Assembly (NCBI GenBank): GCA_032718475.1
Contig: JAUCBJ010005460.1
Span: forward strand, 1 to 39,195
Origin: Nemertoderma westbladi
Lineage: Eukaryota > Xenacoelomorpha > Nemertodermatida > Nemertodermatidae
Direction: 5' to 3'
Length of the DNA: 39,195 nucleotides
The first letter of the stretch is position 1; each line of letters starts with the position of its first letter. This document shows positions 36,401 through 39,195 of the stretch, piece after piece. The notes below the pieces were generated by a model that saw only the letters and a list, made by a program, of their open reading frames with translations, did no database searches and was not told where the DNA came from. The translations under genes were made by a program, and so were the position numbers.

Positions 36401-36427
36401 GCACAGATCGAGTCCTGGATAGCCGAG
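3092..36427 (+). CDS. BIRC6: BIRC6 (BRUCE/apollon) orthologue, 3' part, eight exons
   Basis: BIRC6 is a giant, membrane-associated hybrid E2/E3 ubiquitin ligase. It restrains apoptosis by ubiquitinating caspases and SMAC, and ubiquitinates LC3 in autophagy control. This window holds its C-terminal third or less. The joined frame is 3092..3469, 3909..4261, 4576..4774, 5575..6012, 6891..7051, 28060..28406, 30095..30287, 36092..36427 (2405 nt, 801 complete codons). Every junction keeps phase (1, 0, 1, 1, 0, 2, 0) with no internal stop. Recognition rests on [52 protein letters not shown] and [18 protein letters not shown], which are highly conserved in BIRC6. The N-terminal BIR region is outside the window. 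The true 3' end is unresolved. Two introns are hugely expanded by repeat elements. Confidence 0.93.
3470..3908. other. BIRC6 intron, AT-rich
   Basis: This short intron is strongly AT-rich with poly-T and TATA-like stretches. I see no repeat family, RNA gene or coding signal in it. Confidence 0.7.
3909..4261 (+). CDS. BIRC6: BIRC6 exon 2 of window
   Basis: Two acceptors are possible. CTCAG ending at 3928 would give the wrong phase. TATAG ending at 3908 gives phase 1 and a valine codon across the junction, so it was chosen. The donor is CAG|GTGAGC at 4262, leaving phase 0. The exon encodes about 117 residues: an acidic stretch ([25 protein letters not shown]) followed by amphipathic helices ([34 protein letters not shown]). 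This fits the alpha-solenoid scaffold before the BIRC6 C-terminal module. Its length is not a multiple of three. Confidence 0.82.
4262..4575. other. BIRC6 intron
   Basis: AT-rich, 314 bp, with a short GC-richer stretch around 4405-4495. No repeat or gene was recognised. Confidence 0.7.
4576..4774 (+). CDS. BIRC6: BIRC6 exon 3 of window
   Basis: The acceptor is ATTTAG ending at 4575 and the donor is AACG|GTGAGT at 4775. It enters in phase 0 and leaves in phase 1. The product begins [20 protein letters not shown] and continues [20 protein letters not shown], a helical BIRC6 segment. It ends in a proline/asparagine-rich linker. The real start is 30 nt before the first start-like codon, because the exon begins in the middle of the protein. 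Confidence 0.9.
4775..5574. other. BIRC6 intron with GC-rich open block and a C20 tract
   Basis: Most of the intron is AT-rich. Positions 5041-5365 are unlike their surroundings. They are GC-richer and contain an open + frame of about 100 codons (5066-5365) without a start, plus another short open frame reading [17 protein letters not shown] before a stop at about 5095. Exon 3 joins exon 4 directly in frame, so the block is not needed in the mRNA. It may be a decayed or alternative exon, or an old insertion. A run of 20 C (5366-5385), then A and seven C, follows immediately. Confidence 0.5.
5575..6012 (+). CDS. BIRC6: BIRC6 exon 4 of window
   Basis: The acceptor TTTTTTTTCACAG ends at 5574 behind a strong pyrimidine tract, and the donor is CTG|GTGAGT at 6013. 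Both borders are phase 1 and the exon gives 146 codons. After a hydrophilic Thr/Glu/Lys start come [19 protein letters not shown] and [19 protein letters not shown], two of the most recognisable BIRC6 blocks. A helical segment ([20 protein letters not shown]) follows. The blocks belong to the scaffold just upstream of the UBC module. The intact frame and conserved signatures argue for a functional gene. Confidence 0.95.
6013..6890. other. BIRC6 intron with possible small LTR and a hairpin
   Basis: Positions 6171-6456 (286 bp) start TGTGAC and end GACACA, contain a TATATA box near 6270, and are flanked by CATTA and TATTA (4 of 5 match). They may be a small solo LTR, but the evidence is weak. 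At about 6680-6726 an imperfect hairpin forms (AGTTGG...GAGGTGAGATTA with TAATCTTACCTC...CCAACT). The remainder is AT-rich, with a poly-A/poly-T stretch before the acceptor. Confidence 0.35.
6891..7051 (+). CDS. BIRC6: BIRC6 exon 5 of window
   Basis: The acceptor is TATGTAG ending at 6890 and the donor is CAG|GTAAAT at 7052. It enters in phase 1 and leaves in phase 0. The product starts [20 protein letters not shown] and continues VDLYQLRNQ, an amphipathic helix. A charged, flexible stretch ([15 protein letters not shown]) and LNELTVDMQ follow. It corresponds to the short helix-plus-linker before the segment leading to the UBC domain. The next exon is 21 kb away, across two giant repeat elements. 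Confidence 0.9.
7137..7165 (+). repeat. Left terminal inverted repeat of element A
   Basis: This 29-bp sequence is exactly complementary to 15515-15543. The next bases are also A-rich on both sides but no longer match cleanly. About 450 bp of non-repetitive DNA with GGGTG-TTTGCC motifs separates it from the minisatellite. Confidence 0.85.
7616..10912. repeat. 27-bp minisatellite, left block
   Basis: About 122 copies of a 27-bp unit, typically CCAGTTCCAACAACCATT plus CCACCTTCC, with a few point variants (CCATCC for CCTTCC, AGCAACC for ACAACC, CACATCT for ACCATT). Variants recur in the same order, giving higher-order repeats. AGTTCCTGCA followed by the same neighbours occurs at 8601 and again at 9438, 837 bp or 31 units later. 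One frame reads PVPTTIPPS-like repeats and the opposite strand VVGTGEGGD-like repeats. They are open only because 27 is divisible by three and the unit lacks stops. I do not call genes here. Confidence 0.93.
10913..12172. mobile_element. Probable solo LTR inside the minisatellite
   Basis: The 27-bp array is interrupted by 1260 bp of unrelated sequence that begins TGTAAAAG and ends GCGAACA. It therefore has the TG...CA termini of a retroviral-type LTR. CATTC is duplicated on either side (10908-10912 and 12173-12177), and 5 bp is the usual target duplication of Gypsy/BEL-type integrases. A clean insertion without duplication would have left CACC on the right. Inside are a TATA-like TTATATAAT (about 11949) and AATAAA (11992-11997), consistent with LTR promoter and polyadenylation signals. 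No gag or pol is present and no long terminal inverted repeat exists. Confidence 0.65.
12173..14820. repeat. 27-bp minisatellite, right block
   Basis: This continues the array at 7616-10912 in the same orientation beyond the LTR insertion. The 837-bp higher-order period is visible again (AGTTCCTGCA at 12242 and 13079). From about 13190 units become irregular, with truncated units near 13530-13620. A different 162-bp (six-unit) period follows, repeated three times at 14221, 14383 and 14545. The greater divergence near this edge is typical of tandem arrays homogenised by unequal exchange in their middle. Confidence 0.92.
14883..15008 (-). other. Short open frame at the array border
   Basis: On the minus strand an ATG-initiated 41-residue frame begins [20 protein letters not shown] and runs into [12 protein letters not shown]. 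The last part resembles the VVGTGEGG translation of the array that it faces. It then stops, and the array continues in other frames. It could be a remnant of a coding sequence from which the array expanded, or a coincidence. There is no supporting gene context and I do not call a gene. Confidence 0.2.
15009..15514. other. Right subterminal region of element A
   Basis: Non-coding. It contains several AGGGT / GGGTGTTTTGCC-type motifs in both orientations (15241-15440), for example GGGGTGTTTTGCCTC at 15348. Similar motifs occur near 7351 and 7514 inside the left end. These may be transposase-binding subterminal repeats. No RNA gene was seen. Confidence 0.5.
15515..15543 (-). repeat. Right terminal inverted repeat of element A
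   Basis: Perfect 29-bp complement of 7137-7165. The flank outside (ACGGGTGTGGTATAAT) shares no clear target duplication with the left flank. Confidence 0.85.
15544..16578. other. AT-rich intron sequence between elements A and B
   Basis: About 1 kb of AT-rich DNA without recognisable genes or repeats, apart from a loose inverted motif around 16203-16330 (AGTGTAACACT and AAGTGTTACACTT). Together with 7052-7136 and 27839-28059, this is probably what remains of the ancestral intron. Confidence 0.55.
16588..16780 (+). repeat. Left terminal region of element B
   Basis: It holds degenerate, irregularly spaced copies of GTGTAAAACGCGGATTC (near 16593, 16642, 16712 and 16760) and CCGGAT-type motifs. 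The right end, 27561-27829, has the same layout in mirror image. These look like the ancestral subterminal repeats from which the regular array grew inward. Confidence 0.7.
16781..24245 (+). repeat. 53/56-bp minisatellite, left arm of element B
   Basis: Roughly 135 head-to-tail copies of a unit of about 53 bp with core GGATCCGGGAAGGGGTGTAA, AACGCGGATTCAAGTTAATT and ACAAAGTGTTACT. A 3-bp longer variant has AGTTATTTATTACAAAG. Most units carry a GGATCC. From about 19500 onward two subtypes often alternate (GAATCCGGGATGGGG and GGATCCGGGGAGGGG), a two-unit higher-order repeat. Units at the outer edge are more diverged than inner ones. Short frames ([19 protein letters not shown]-like) are by-products and not genes. 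Confidence 0.95.
24246..24296. other. Spacer of element B, left part
   Basis: Short unique AT-rich segment between the left array and the LINE insertion. It ends in TATTTATTATTAT (24284-24296), the left copy of the LINE target duplication. Confidence 0.55.
24297..25822 (-). mobile_element. 5'-truncated LINE with 13-bp target duplication
   Basis: A non-LTR retrotransposon inserted in the spacer of element B. TATTTATTATTAT occurs on both sides (24284-24296 and 25823-25835). The sequence is AT-rich, but the right copy begins exactly where RT homology begins, so target duplication and 5' truncation agree. The 3' end on the minus strand has a hairpin (GCCCCTATGGGGC) and a short CTTCTTCTTCT tail, features seen in CR1/L2- and RTE-like LINEs that use short 3' repeats instead of poly-A. 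The intact frame suggests recent insertion. Confidence 0.75.
24527..25822 (-). CDS. LINE reverse transcriptase, N-terminally truncated
   Basis: A 431-residue frame reaching the 5' truncation point; the initial TTG is internal, not a real start. It contains the palm and finger motifs of RVT_1: NYRGIALL (about 14-21), [10 protein letters not shown] (50-59), [11 protein letters not shown] (85-95), [17 protein letters not shown] (143-159) and the catalytic YADD (176-179). Near the C terminus a Cys/His cluster ([17 protein letters not shown]) looks like a zinc knuckle. The apurinic endonuclease domain and any ORF1 are missing. The clade is uncertain. It would be inactive as an element, but the frame has no internal stop. 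Confidence 0.88.
   Translation of the reverse strand: MLYKGKGSKSAPTNYRGIALLCHQLKCYTAILARRLYTWAETNQILPDEQYGFRENRSTLMAVKLLYDAIGSVLSVSGGSIYCVFIDFSKAFDTVNREKLICKLSCLGVSRKFLLALWSILAINFVRICIGAYLLDPIPQTVGVLQGDKLSPLLFSLFISDLPCSIIVAACWCLLYADDLVIVGTSISDIQQSLDKLYLYCLQNDLKVNIDKTKVVKFRRGGKLCRNDILLYNGVHLTFQNKFEYLGVVFSTKNGASNHYEHLYRKGLACCVRLNVKICLSSVTIETAKLLWLSIVIPTITYGCNIFDSNIEVSDLVHVQKVRGFYWKQWCGISKYASTSAILTKIDNPHSDPTDINLEGLFGVRRRVAAQLVANGYHHKFCSTRNCWRSSPLCVCNWCDNSCSETHHYKTCPKLPKLSTPLRQAFYLSKL
25836..26335. other. Spacer of element B, right part
   Basis: About 500 bp of AT-rich, apparently unique sequence between the LINE and the right-arm array. No coding region or RNA gene was recognised. Before the LINE arrived the spacer was probably only about 550 bp. 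Confidence 0.55.
26336..27560 (-). repeat. 53-bp minisatellite, right arm of element B
   Basis: About 23 copies of the same unit as the left arm in opposite orientation (GTTTTACACCCCTTCCCGGA, TCCAGTAACACTTGGTAATT, AACTTGAATCCGC). Most read ACTTGGTAATT, matching the TTACCAAGT variant found mainly near the outer edge and in patches of the left arm, rather than the common TTACAAAGT. Several units are truncated (near 26950, 27215 and 27345). Confidence 0.93.
27561..27829 (-). repeat. Right terminal region of element B
   Basis: Degenerate spaced copies of the motif (GAATCCGCATTTTACACTCC, GAATCCGCGCTTTACACTCC, AATCCGCGTTTTACACTCGG), then a CCGGATCC-rich stretch, CGTTTTACTCAGACTGTCTGACCC and the 9-bp flank. 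It mirrors 16588-16780. Confidence 0.7.
27839..28059. other. BIRC6 intron 3' end
   Basis: AT-rich, with a GGTACCCCGGGTACC palindrome-like stretch near 27923-27936, a (CT)n run near 27967-27978, and a TTTATTTATAG acceptor. Confidence 0.6.
28060..28406 (+). CDS. BIRC6: BIRC6 exon 6 of window (precedes UBC core)
   Basis: The acceptor TTTATTTATAG ends at 28059 and the donor is TTAG|GTTAGT at 28407. It enters in phase 0 and leaves in phase 2. The first codon happens to be ATG, but the exon is internal. The product has a charged, acidic N-terminal half, then [24 protein letters not shown] and [20 protein letters not shown] followed by SSTVFVR. The last block is nearly invariant in BIRC6 and leads straight into the UBC fold, whose first strand is on the next exon. 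The arginine codon is split across the junction. Confidence 0.95.
28407..30094. other. BIRC6 intron with hairpins and a C20 tract
   Basis: Contains a 20-nt C run (28903-28922). It also has an imperfect 17-bp inverted repeat (29384-29400 with 29432-29448, AGAGGTAAAACAACACA) whose right arm recurs in variant form at 29632-29651. The motif array at 29853-30004 closes the intron. Positions 29040-29340 show short open stretches without a convincing gene. The rest is AT-rich. Confidence 0.5.
29853..30004. repeat. Mirror-image arrays of GGACAATTCCGACC
   Basis: About five degenerate copies of GGACAATTCCGACCC lead into a perfect 14-bp inverted pair (29953-29966 and 29988-30001, CAATTCCGACCCAT) around a 21-bp A/T-rich loop. 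The motif differs only at the centre from GGACAATTCGGTCC at 2078-2303, so the two blocks are related. This block ends only about 90 bp before the acceptor of the first UBC exon. Confidence 0.7.
30095..30287 (+). CDS. BIRC6: BIRC6 exon 7 of window (UBC domain, first half)
   Basis: The acceptor TTTGCAG ends at 30094 and the donor is AAG|GTTCGT at 30288. It completes the split arginine and ends in phase 0. The product starts [20 protein letters not shown], then [20 protein letters not shown] and [13 protein letters not shown]. These are the first helix-strand elements of the E2 fold, with the P-x3-P region of UBC proteins. The canonical HPN tripeptide is NPN here (RFNPNLY), which is also the form in vertebrate BIRC6, so it is not a defect. 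Confidence 0.97.
30288..30524. other. BIRC6 intron start with a decoy of the next exon
   Basis: T/G- and T/C-rich. CTAGGTTTGTCTGTCT at 30394-30409 is identical to the acceptor plus first 12 nt of the true exon at 36088-36103. Splicing here would read [16 protein letters not shown] and stop. Confidence 0.6.
30525..32047 (+). repeat. 36-bp minisatellite, left block
   Basis: About 42 copies of CTACCCGAAGGTAGGGGTGG plus GCGCTACTCCTATCTG (36 bp), with 38-bp variants (CTACTATACACG). A mixture of the variants CTACCC, CTACAC, GATACCC and ATTCATATC recurs in order. Positions 30800-31980 are almost identical to 34721-35903. Frames such as [12 protein letters not shown] exist because 36 is divisible by three; they are not genes. 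Confidence 0.93.
32180..32830 (+). repeat. 54-bp tandem repeat, left arm
   Basis: About twelve copies of a 54-bp unit (GGTTTAACCTGTGGTTAATT, TAAGATCAACCGGTGTTTCG, GGTTTCAAATATAT), with a variant having TTTTTTTTC and TGCGTTTAATG. A three-unit order recurs. Confidence 0.88.
34060..34700 (-). repeat. AACCACCGGTT-type repeats, right arm
   Basis: Irregular repeats of AAACCACCGGTTA / CAACCACCGTTT, related in reverse complement to the left-arm motif AACCGGTG/AACCTGTGGTT. At 34442-34605 a 41-bp unit (AAACCACCGTTTCAATGTAA plus CACTGCAGTTTGGGAAAATTT) repeats exactly four times with one substitution in the last copy. Confidence 0.8.
34721..35905 (+). repeat. 36-bp minisatellite, right block
   Basis: Continues the 36-bp array in the same orientation. 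It is a near copy of 30800-31980: the offset is a constant 3923 bp after one 2-bp indel at the first unit. The only other differences I see are one C/A change (31071 region versus 34994 region) and TT for GG at 35889-35890. With the intervening element removed, the copy lies about 1250 bp downstream of the first, so a tandem duplication before the insertion explains it. Confidence 0.92.
35910..36046 (-). repeat. tRNA-derived SINE-like sequence
   Basis: On the minus strand TAGCTCAGTTGG (36025-36036) matches the RNA polymerase III A box, and GGTTCGACCCC (35983-35993) matches the B box, at tRNA-like spacing. The acceptor stem does not pair, the T stem has a mismatch, and the anticodon loop is too long. 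It is therefore a tRNA-derived SINE head or tRNA pseudogene, not a functional tRNA. A short unrelated body (about 35910-35975) follows in the minus direction, down to the 36-bp array. Its 5' end is only 45 bp from the acceptor of the catalytic UBC exon. Confidence 0.65.
36092..36427 (+). CDS. BIRC6: BIRC6 exon 8 of window (UBC catalytic half)
   Basis: The acceptor CTCTTTCTAG ends at 36091 and the proposed donor is GAG|GTAAAT at 36428. The exon is 112 codons, phase 0 at both ends. It starts [18 protein letters not shown]. The cysteine at 36095-36097 is the E2 catalytic cysteine, placed just after NPNLYNDGK of the preceding exon. It continues [37 protein letters not shown] and [19 protein letters not shown], all typical BIRC6. 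If the donor is skipped the frame stays open for 52 more codons ([15 protein letters not shown]...) to a TGA at 36581-36583. Confidence 0.96.
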
Positions 36428-37609
36428 GTAAATACAAAGGTTGGTGTTGCCGTCAGTCGTAGCACCACAGGGGTGGACGCCGATGTAAACCCTGTGGAAT
36501 GTCACCAAATCCCCAAACACTATTATTGCGTGTGGGGAGAACTGGATATGTCATGCAGATCACAAAAAGTAGATGTTGGTTGAATATCAAATTTTAATTT
36601 GATCTATAAGTAATCTGATTATCAATATAGGGGCTTCCCCACAACAATAGTAAACATCAAATATTCATAATAAAGCTACAGTACAAAATGACAGTTAAGT
36701 GTTTTACTTTATAGGACTACTATAGGACTATAGGACTACTTTTAACCACTTTTGCATTTTTAACTACTTTTGATACCTCGTCTGTCCGGTCTGCGCCAGT
36801 CGTATCAGGCGAGGGTAAGTGGCTTCCGCCACGTTCCGAGTCCTTTTCAGGCTCGTAGAGGCTCCGTTCACCGCCGACCGCTCTGTCTGTTGGTCCCGTA
36901 CGGCGCCCTTAGTCAGAGTACTCTGAGTCCTTTTCAGGGTCGTACTTACACCGACCAGTGCACCGCTTAACCCTATCTACCCATGGTCTTTTAGATCTTC
37001 CCTCAGCCTGGGGGGGGGGGGGGGGGGGGGGGGTTTCGACCCAGACCTGATTTCTCGGCCAATTTTTAATGAAATTCACTAAAATTTGGTAACAATAATA
37101 TATCTAGTGGTATATTTTAACACATTCTTGAAAAAAAATAGAAAATTGTTTTTGGAAGTGCCTCAAATATGAAAAATTGTGTTTTGTGCAATGAATAAAT
37201 TTAATTGCGGATTAATGCGACATGTAGGGCCTATCTGATTTTCAATTCTTGTGTGTATATTGGTGATGGCGAATTCAATGGTAATGAAATTGAGTTGATA
37301 CAATTAATGTAACTGCCATTTTTCGTTCGGGCACCAAAAGTTGGTGCAGCACGAAATTTTCAAAATTAATTGTTTTTAAATATTCATTTTATGTAAATTA
37401 TAATATAGCAATTGTTAGAGAACAGGGGGGGGGGGGGGGGATTGAACGCATATCCCATCTCAGATAAATATAATTTCGGACATAATAAATTGACTTATTC
37501 TAAGCAGGGTCGATAGTAAAGGGAAGGAAGGGTCAGGGTTGATGATTGCTGATGCTGACTAATATAAATAGTGTTGTTGATAATTTGGTATAGGTTTTCT
37601 TGTCTGCAG
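36428..37609. other. Downstream intron or 3' region of BIRC6
   Basis: AT-rich with three oddities. Positions 36770-36985 are GC-rich and contain a 20-bp repeat (GAGTCCTTTTCAGG-TCGTA) at 36838 and 36925. G24 (37010-37033) and G16 (37425-37440) runs are present. The left copy of an inverted repeat lies at 37262-37373. I did not find the conserved exon that in other BIRC6 genes follows the UBC domain; it may be missing, diverged or outside. Confidence 0.5.
37262..37373 (-). repeat. Left inverted arm of a 170-bp repeat family
   Basis: Reverse complement matches 38073-38200: AATTTTGAAAATTTCG, a GGTGC...GCACC stretch, CGAAAAATGGCA, TTACT and CCATTGAATTC appear in the same order. One unit only. Confidence 0.65.
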
Positions 37610-37660
37610 GAGAGATTATTGATGGAGTTGATGGAGCTAGCTGGTCTCAGGAATTCTTAG
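37610..37660 (+). CDS. BIRC6: Candidate terminal BIRC6 exon
   Basis: A good acceptor (TTTTCTTGTCTGCAG ending 37609) is in the right phase (0). It opens a short frame ERLLMELMELAGLRNS followed by TAG. The leucine/glutamate pattern is loosely like the helix after the UBC domain in BIRC6, but it is too short to be sure. The stop comes from an inserted palindromic element at 37643-37803. Before that insertion the frame would have gone from ELA to a different tail and a TAA near 37829. The exon also lies between two inverted repeat arms, which lowers confidence. Confidence 0.3.
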   Translation, partial: ERLLMELMELAGLRNS

Positions 37661-37803
37661 CCCGCGAGTATTCAGCCCGCAAAACAATAACGTTTATTGT
37701 TTTGGTTCCCCCAATACGCCTCTGAAACCTGCTCCTTTACTAACTCGCGGGCTAAGAATACCCTCGATCTAAGAATTCTCGCGGGCTATGAATTCACCCA
37801 ACC
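37643..37803. mobile_element. 161-bp palindromic insertion (MITE-like)
   Basis: AGCTAGCT flanks it directly (37635-37642 and 37804-37811). The ends are imperfect inverted repeats: left GGTCTCAGGAATTCTTAGCC then CGCGAG, right (complement) GGTTGGGTGAATTCATAGCC then CGCGAG. AGCCCGCGAG recurs several times inside, and AAAACAATAA CGT TTATTGTTTT (37679-37701) is a perfect 10-bp-arm hairpin. The flanking octamer is itself palindromic, so it could also be part of the inverted repeat rather than a duplication. Confidence 0.5.
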
Positions 37804-37960
37804 AGCTAGCTGCAAGCCACGACTTCTAAATTCATTTGTTTCCTGTCACATTATGTTTACATTGAATACTGCCCAGCGTTTGTCTGTGGAGACTGTGGTA
37901 GACTTACTACTATAGCTAATATAATATGTTATCTCCTCCAAATCTTTGAAAATATTTATA

Positions 37961-38303
37961 TAAATGGCATTTGCGTTACTCGGATGAACTCCATTTTATT
38001 ACCATTTCATTCACAATCACAGAAAAACTATAAATCACAGGAATATAAATCATGCAATGAATATTTAAAAAAATTAATTTTGAAAATTTCGAGCAGCACA
38101 TGCACCCACTTTTGGTGCACGCACGAAAAATGGCAATTGCGTTACTCCTATGAGCTTCATTTCAAATCCATTGAATTCACAATCACATGCAGAAAACCTA
38201 TAAATCGCGGGAATATAGGTCAAATAATAATAATTTCGAAACAATCAATTTTGAAAATTTCGTGTAGCACCCAATTTTGGTGCCCGTACGAAAAATACCT
38301 GTT
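37961..38303 (+). repeat. Right arm: tandem copies of the 170-bp repeat
   Basis: Two to two-and-a-half direct copies of a unit of about 170 bp. ATGGCA-TTGCGTTACTC occurs at about 37963 and 38129. AATTTTGAAAATTTCG with the following CACC...GGTGC occurs at about 38078 and 38250. They are inverted relative to 37262-37373. One unit on the left and more than two on the right again give unequal, mirrored arms. Confidence 0.65.
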
Positions 38304-38383
38304 TTTTTTTATTTTCAAAAACCCTAACAGGGGTGCGAGAAATACGGAGCCCCTAAAGGGACATGGGTTTCCCCCTTTTTTTT

Positions 38384-38530
38384 CTAAGTCCGGCCCGGAG
38401 ATACTATCTCAGGCCCGGAGATACTAAGTCCGGCCCGGAGATACTATCTCAGGCCCGGAGATACTAAGTCCGGCCCGGAGATACTATCTCAGGCCCGGAG
38501 ATACTAAGTCCGACCCGGAGATACTACTAC
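38384..38530. repeat. 20-bp tandem repeat, CGGCCCGGAGATACTAAGTC type
   Basis: Seven to eight copies alternate between CGGCCCGGAGATACTATCTC and AGGCCCGGAGATACTAAGTC, so the higher-order unit is 40 bp. The last copy has CGACCC and runs into ACTACTACTAGG, the 3' tail of the neighbouring LINE. Confidence 0.92.
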
Positions 38531-39195
38531 TACTAGGATCGGCATGCTGCATTGCAGCTGCATTTTTAAGAATGCTGTGCCGGCTTGTCAACAAAATTGC
38601 GCCGCCACAACTCCCTATCACCCATGACATTTGCTAGATCATCCGCATCTTTAAGGCCAGTGTCCTTTAAGATGCGTCTCAAGAAAGTCATGGGCTGTCC
38701 ACCATTCTTATTCACTCCATGAGGCTGCCAAAGTACAAGATTATGCACTGGCTGGTCCTCACGGCGAAAGCAATGTCCTGCAAAGCGGAGGCGATTTTGT
38801 TCTAGTGTCAAGCTTGGGGGAACCAATGAGACACCTCCAATGTTATATAGTGTCTGGTTGGAGATGTGTGCATTGTACTTGACACAATGTACCCGGCGTA
38901 GCATTCTTGTGAATGTGCCATCCAGAGATTTGGTGTCCTCAGCAGTTAGAGCCCAGCATGGACTCCCGTAGAGGAGTACTGGAACTACTGCTGCTCTAAA
39001 TAATCGGACCTTAAGTTTCCGATTAATTCTAGGTGACTTCCAAATCCTGGAAAGCCTATTCAAGGCTGCCCATGCCTTTCCCTTACGTATTCGAAGGTCC
39101 TCACCTGACTTCCGGATCCATGATCCCAGGTAACAGAAGTCGTCCACATGCTCAAGCATACCATCCTTTGAGCTTATGCTCATCCGATCAGAGAC
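38531..39195 (-). mobile_element. LINE fragment, 3' part, runs off window
   Basis: Same family as 2349-3021 but in much better condition. After the stop codon (38566-38568) the minus strand has about 25 bp of 3' UTR, then CCTAGTAGTAGTAG, a short trinucleotide tail, next to the 20-bp array. The 5' part is beyond 39195. Confidence 0.8.
38566..39195 (-). CDS. LINE ORF2 C-terminal region, partial
   Basis: The frame is open from the window edge and ends in a normal TAA; the first internal methionine at 39183 is not a real start. It encodes DDFCYLGSWIRKSGEDLRI, NRKLKVRLFRAAVVPVLLYG, SPCWALTAEDTKSLDG, RLRFAGHCFRREDQPVHNLV and a C-terminal DRELWRRNFVDKPAQHS. The YLGS...LLYG..W.LT pattern is the thumb and C-terminal region of many LINE reverse transcriptases. 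The catalytic YADD would lie outside the window. It differs from the LINE at 24297-25822. The clade (RTE/CR1-like) is not certain. Confidence 0.82.
   Translation of the reverse strand, partial: VSDRMSISSKDGMLEHVDDFCYLGSWIRKSGEDLRIRKGKAWAALNRLSRIWKSPRINRKLKVRLFRAAVVPVLLYGSPCWALTAEDTKSLDGTFTRMLRRVHCVKYNAHISNQTLYNIGGVSLVPPSLTLEQNRLRFAGHCFRREDQPVHNLVLWQPHGVNKNGGQPMTFLRRILKDTGLKDADDLANVMGDRELWRRNFVDKPAQHS

Noticed and set aside
35993-36520. A 175-codon minus-strand frame overlapping the UBC exon
   Set aside because: A shadow of the GC-rich BIRC6 exon combined with the tRNA-derived sequence.
36770-36970. A 66-codon frame in a GC-rich block
   Set aside because: Contains a duplicated 20-bp motif and no recognisable protein features; more likely a repeat fragment.
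37984-38427. A 147-codon + frame
   Set aside because: It runs through the 170-bp tandem repeat and the start of the 20-bp array, with no domain.

Overview
This is nuclear DNA from an animal, most likely an invertebrate. The only host gene I can support is the 3' part of a BIRC6 (BRUCE/apollon) orthologue on the + strand. Eight exons with GT/AG borders and matching phases (3092-3469, 3909-4261, 4576-4774, 5575-6012, 6891-7051, 28060-28406, 30095-30287, 36092-36427) join into one open frame of 801 codons. It ends in the UBC-type ubiquitin-conjugating domain. The 5' part of the gene lies outside the window, and the last exon and stop codon are uncertain. I cannot name the phylum.

Everything else is intronic or flanking repeat DNA, and it is unusually well structured. 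Positions 1-3091 hold an inverted-repeat element (206-1994) with a clean hAT-type MITE nested in it (653-1445, 8-bp target duplication), a palindromic motif array (2078-2303) and a decayed LINE broken by a SINE-like insertion. The 21-kb intron 7052-28059 is almost entirely two giant elements. Element A (7137-15543) has perfect 29-bp terminal inverted repeats. It encloses a 27-bp minisatellite that is itself split by a probable solo LTR (10913-12172). Element B (16588-27829, 11.2 kb) is flanked by a 9-bp direct repeat. Its two arms are tandem arrays of the same 53-bp unit in opposite orientation, around a small spacer into which a 5'-truncated LINE has jumped. Without A and B the intron would be only about 1.3 kb.

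The intron 30288-36091 holds a 36-bp minisatellite split by a 2.7-kb element (32048-34720), whose own arms again carry related repeats in opposite orientation. A tRNA-derived sequence lies 45 bp before the exon that carries the UBC catalytic cysteine. Downstream, 36428-39195 contains another pair of inverted repeat arms, a small palindromic insertion in the candidate terminal exon, a 20-bp tandem array, and a LINE fragment running off the window edge.

The recurring theme is elements whose ends are inverted and whose subterminal motifs have expanded into tandem arrays, with the two arms in mirror orientation. It appears at scales from 0.15 kb to 11 kb within one gene. I consider this the most interesting feature of the window. 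The very long open frames in the 27-bp and 36-bp arrays, on both strands, follow from unit lengths divisible by three and are not genes.
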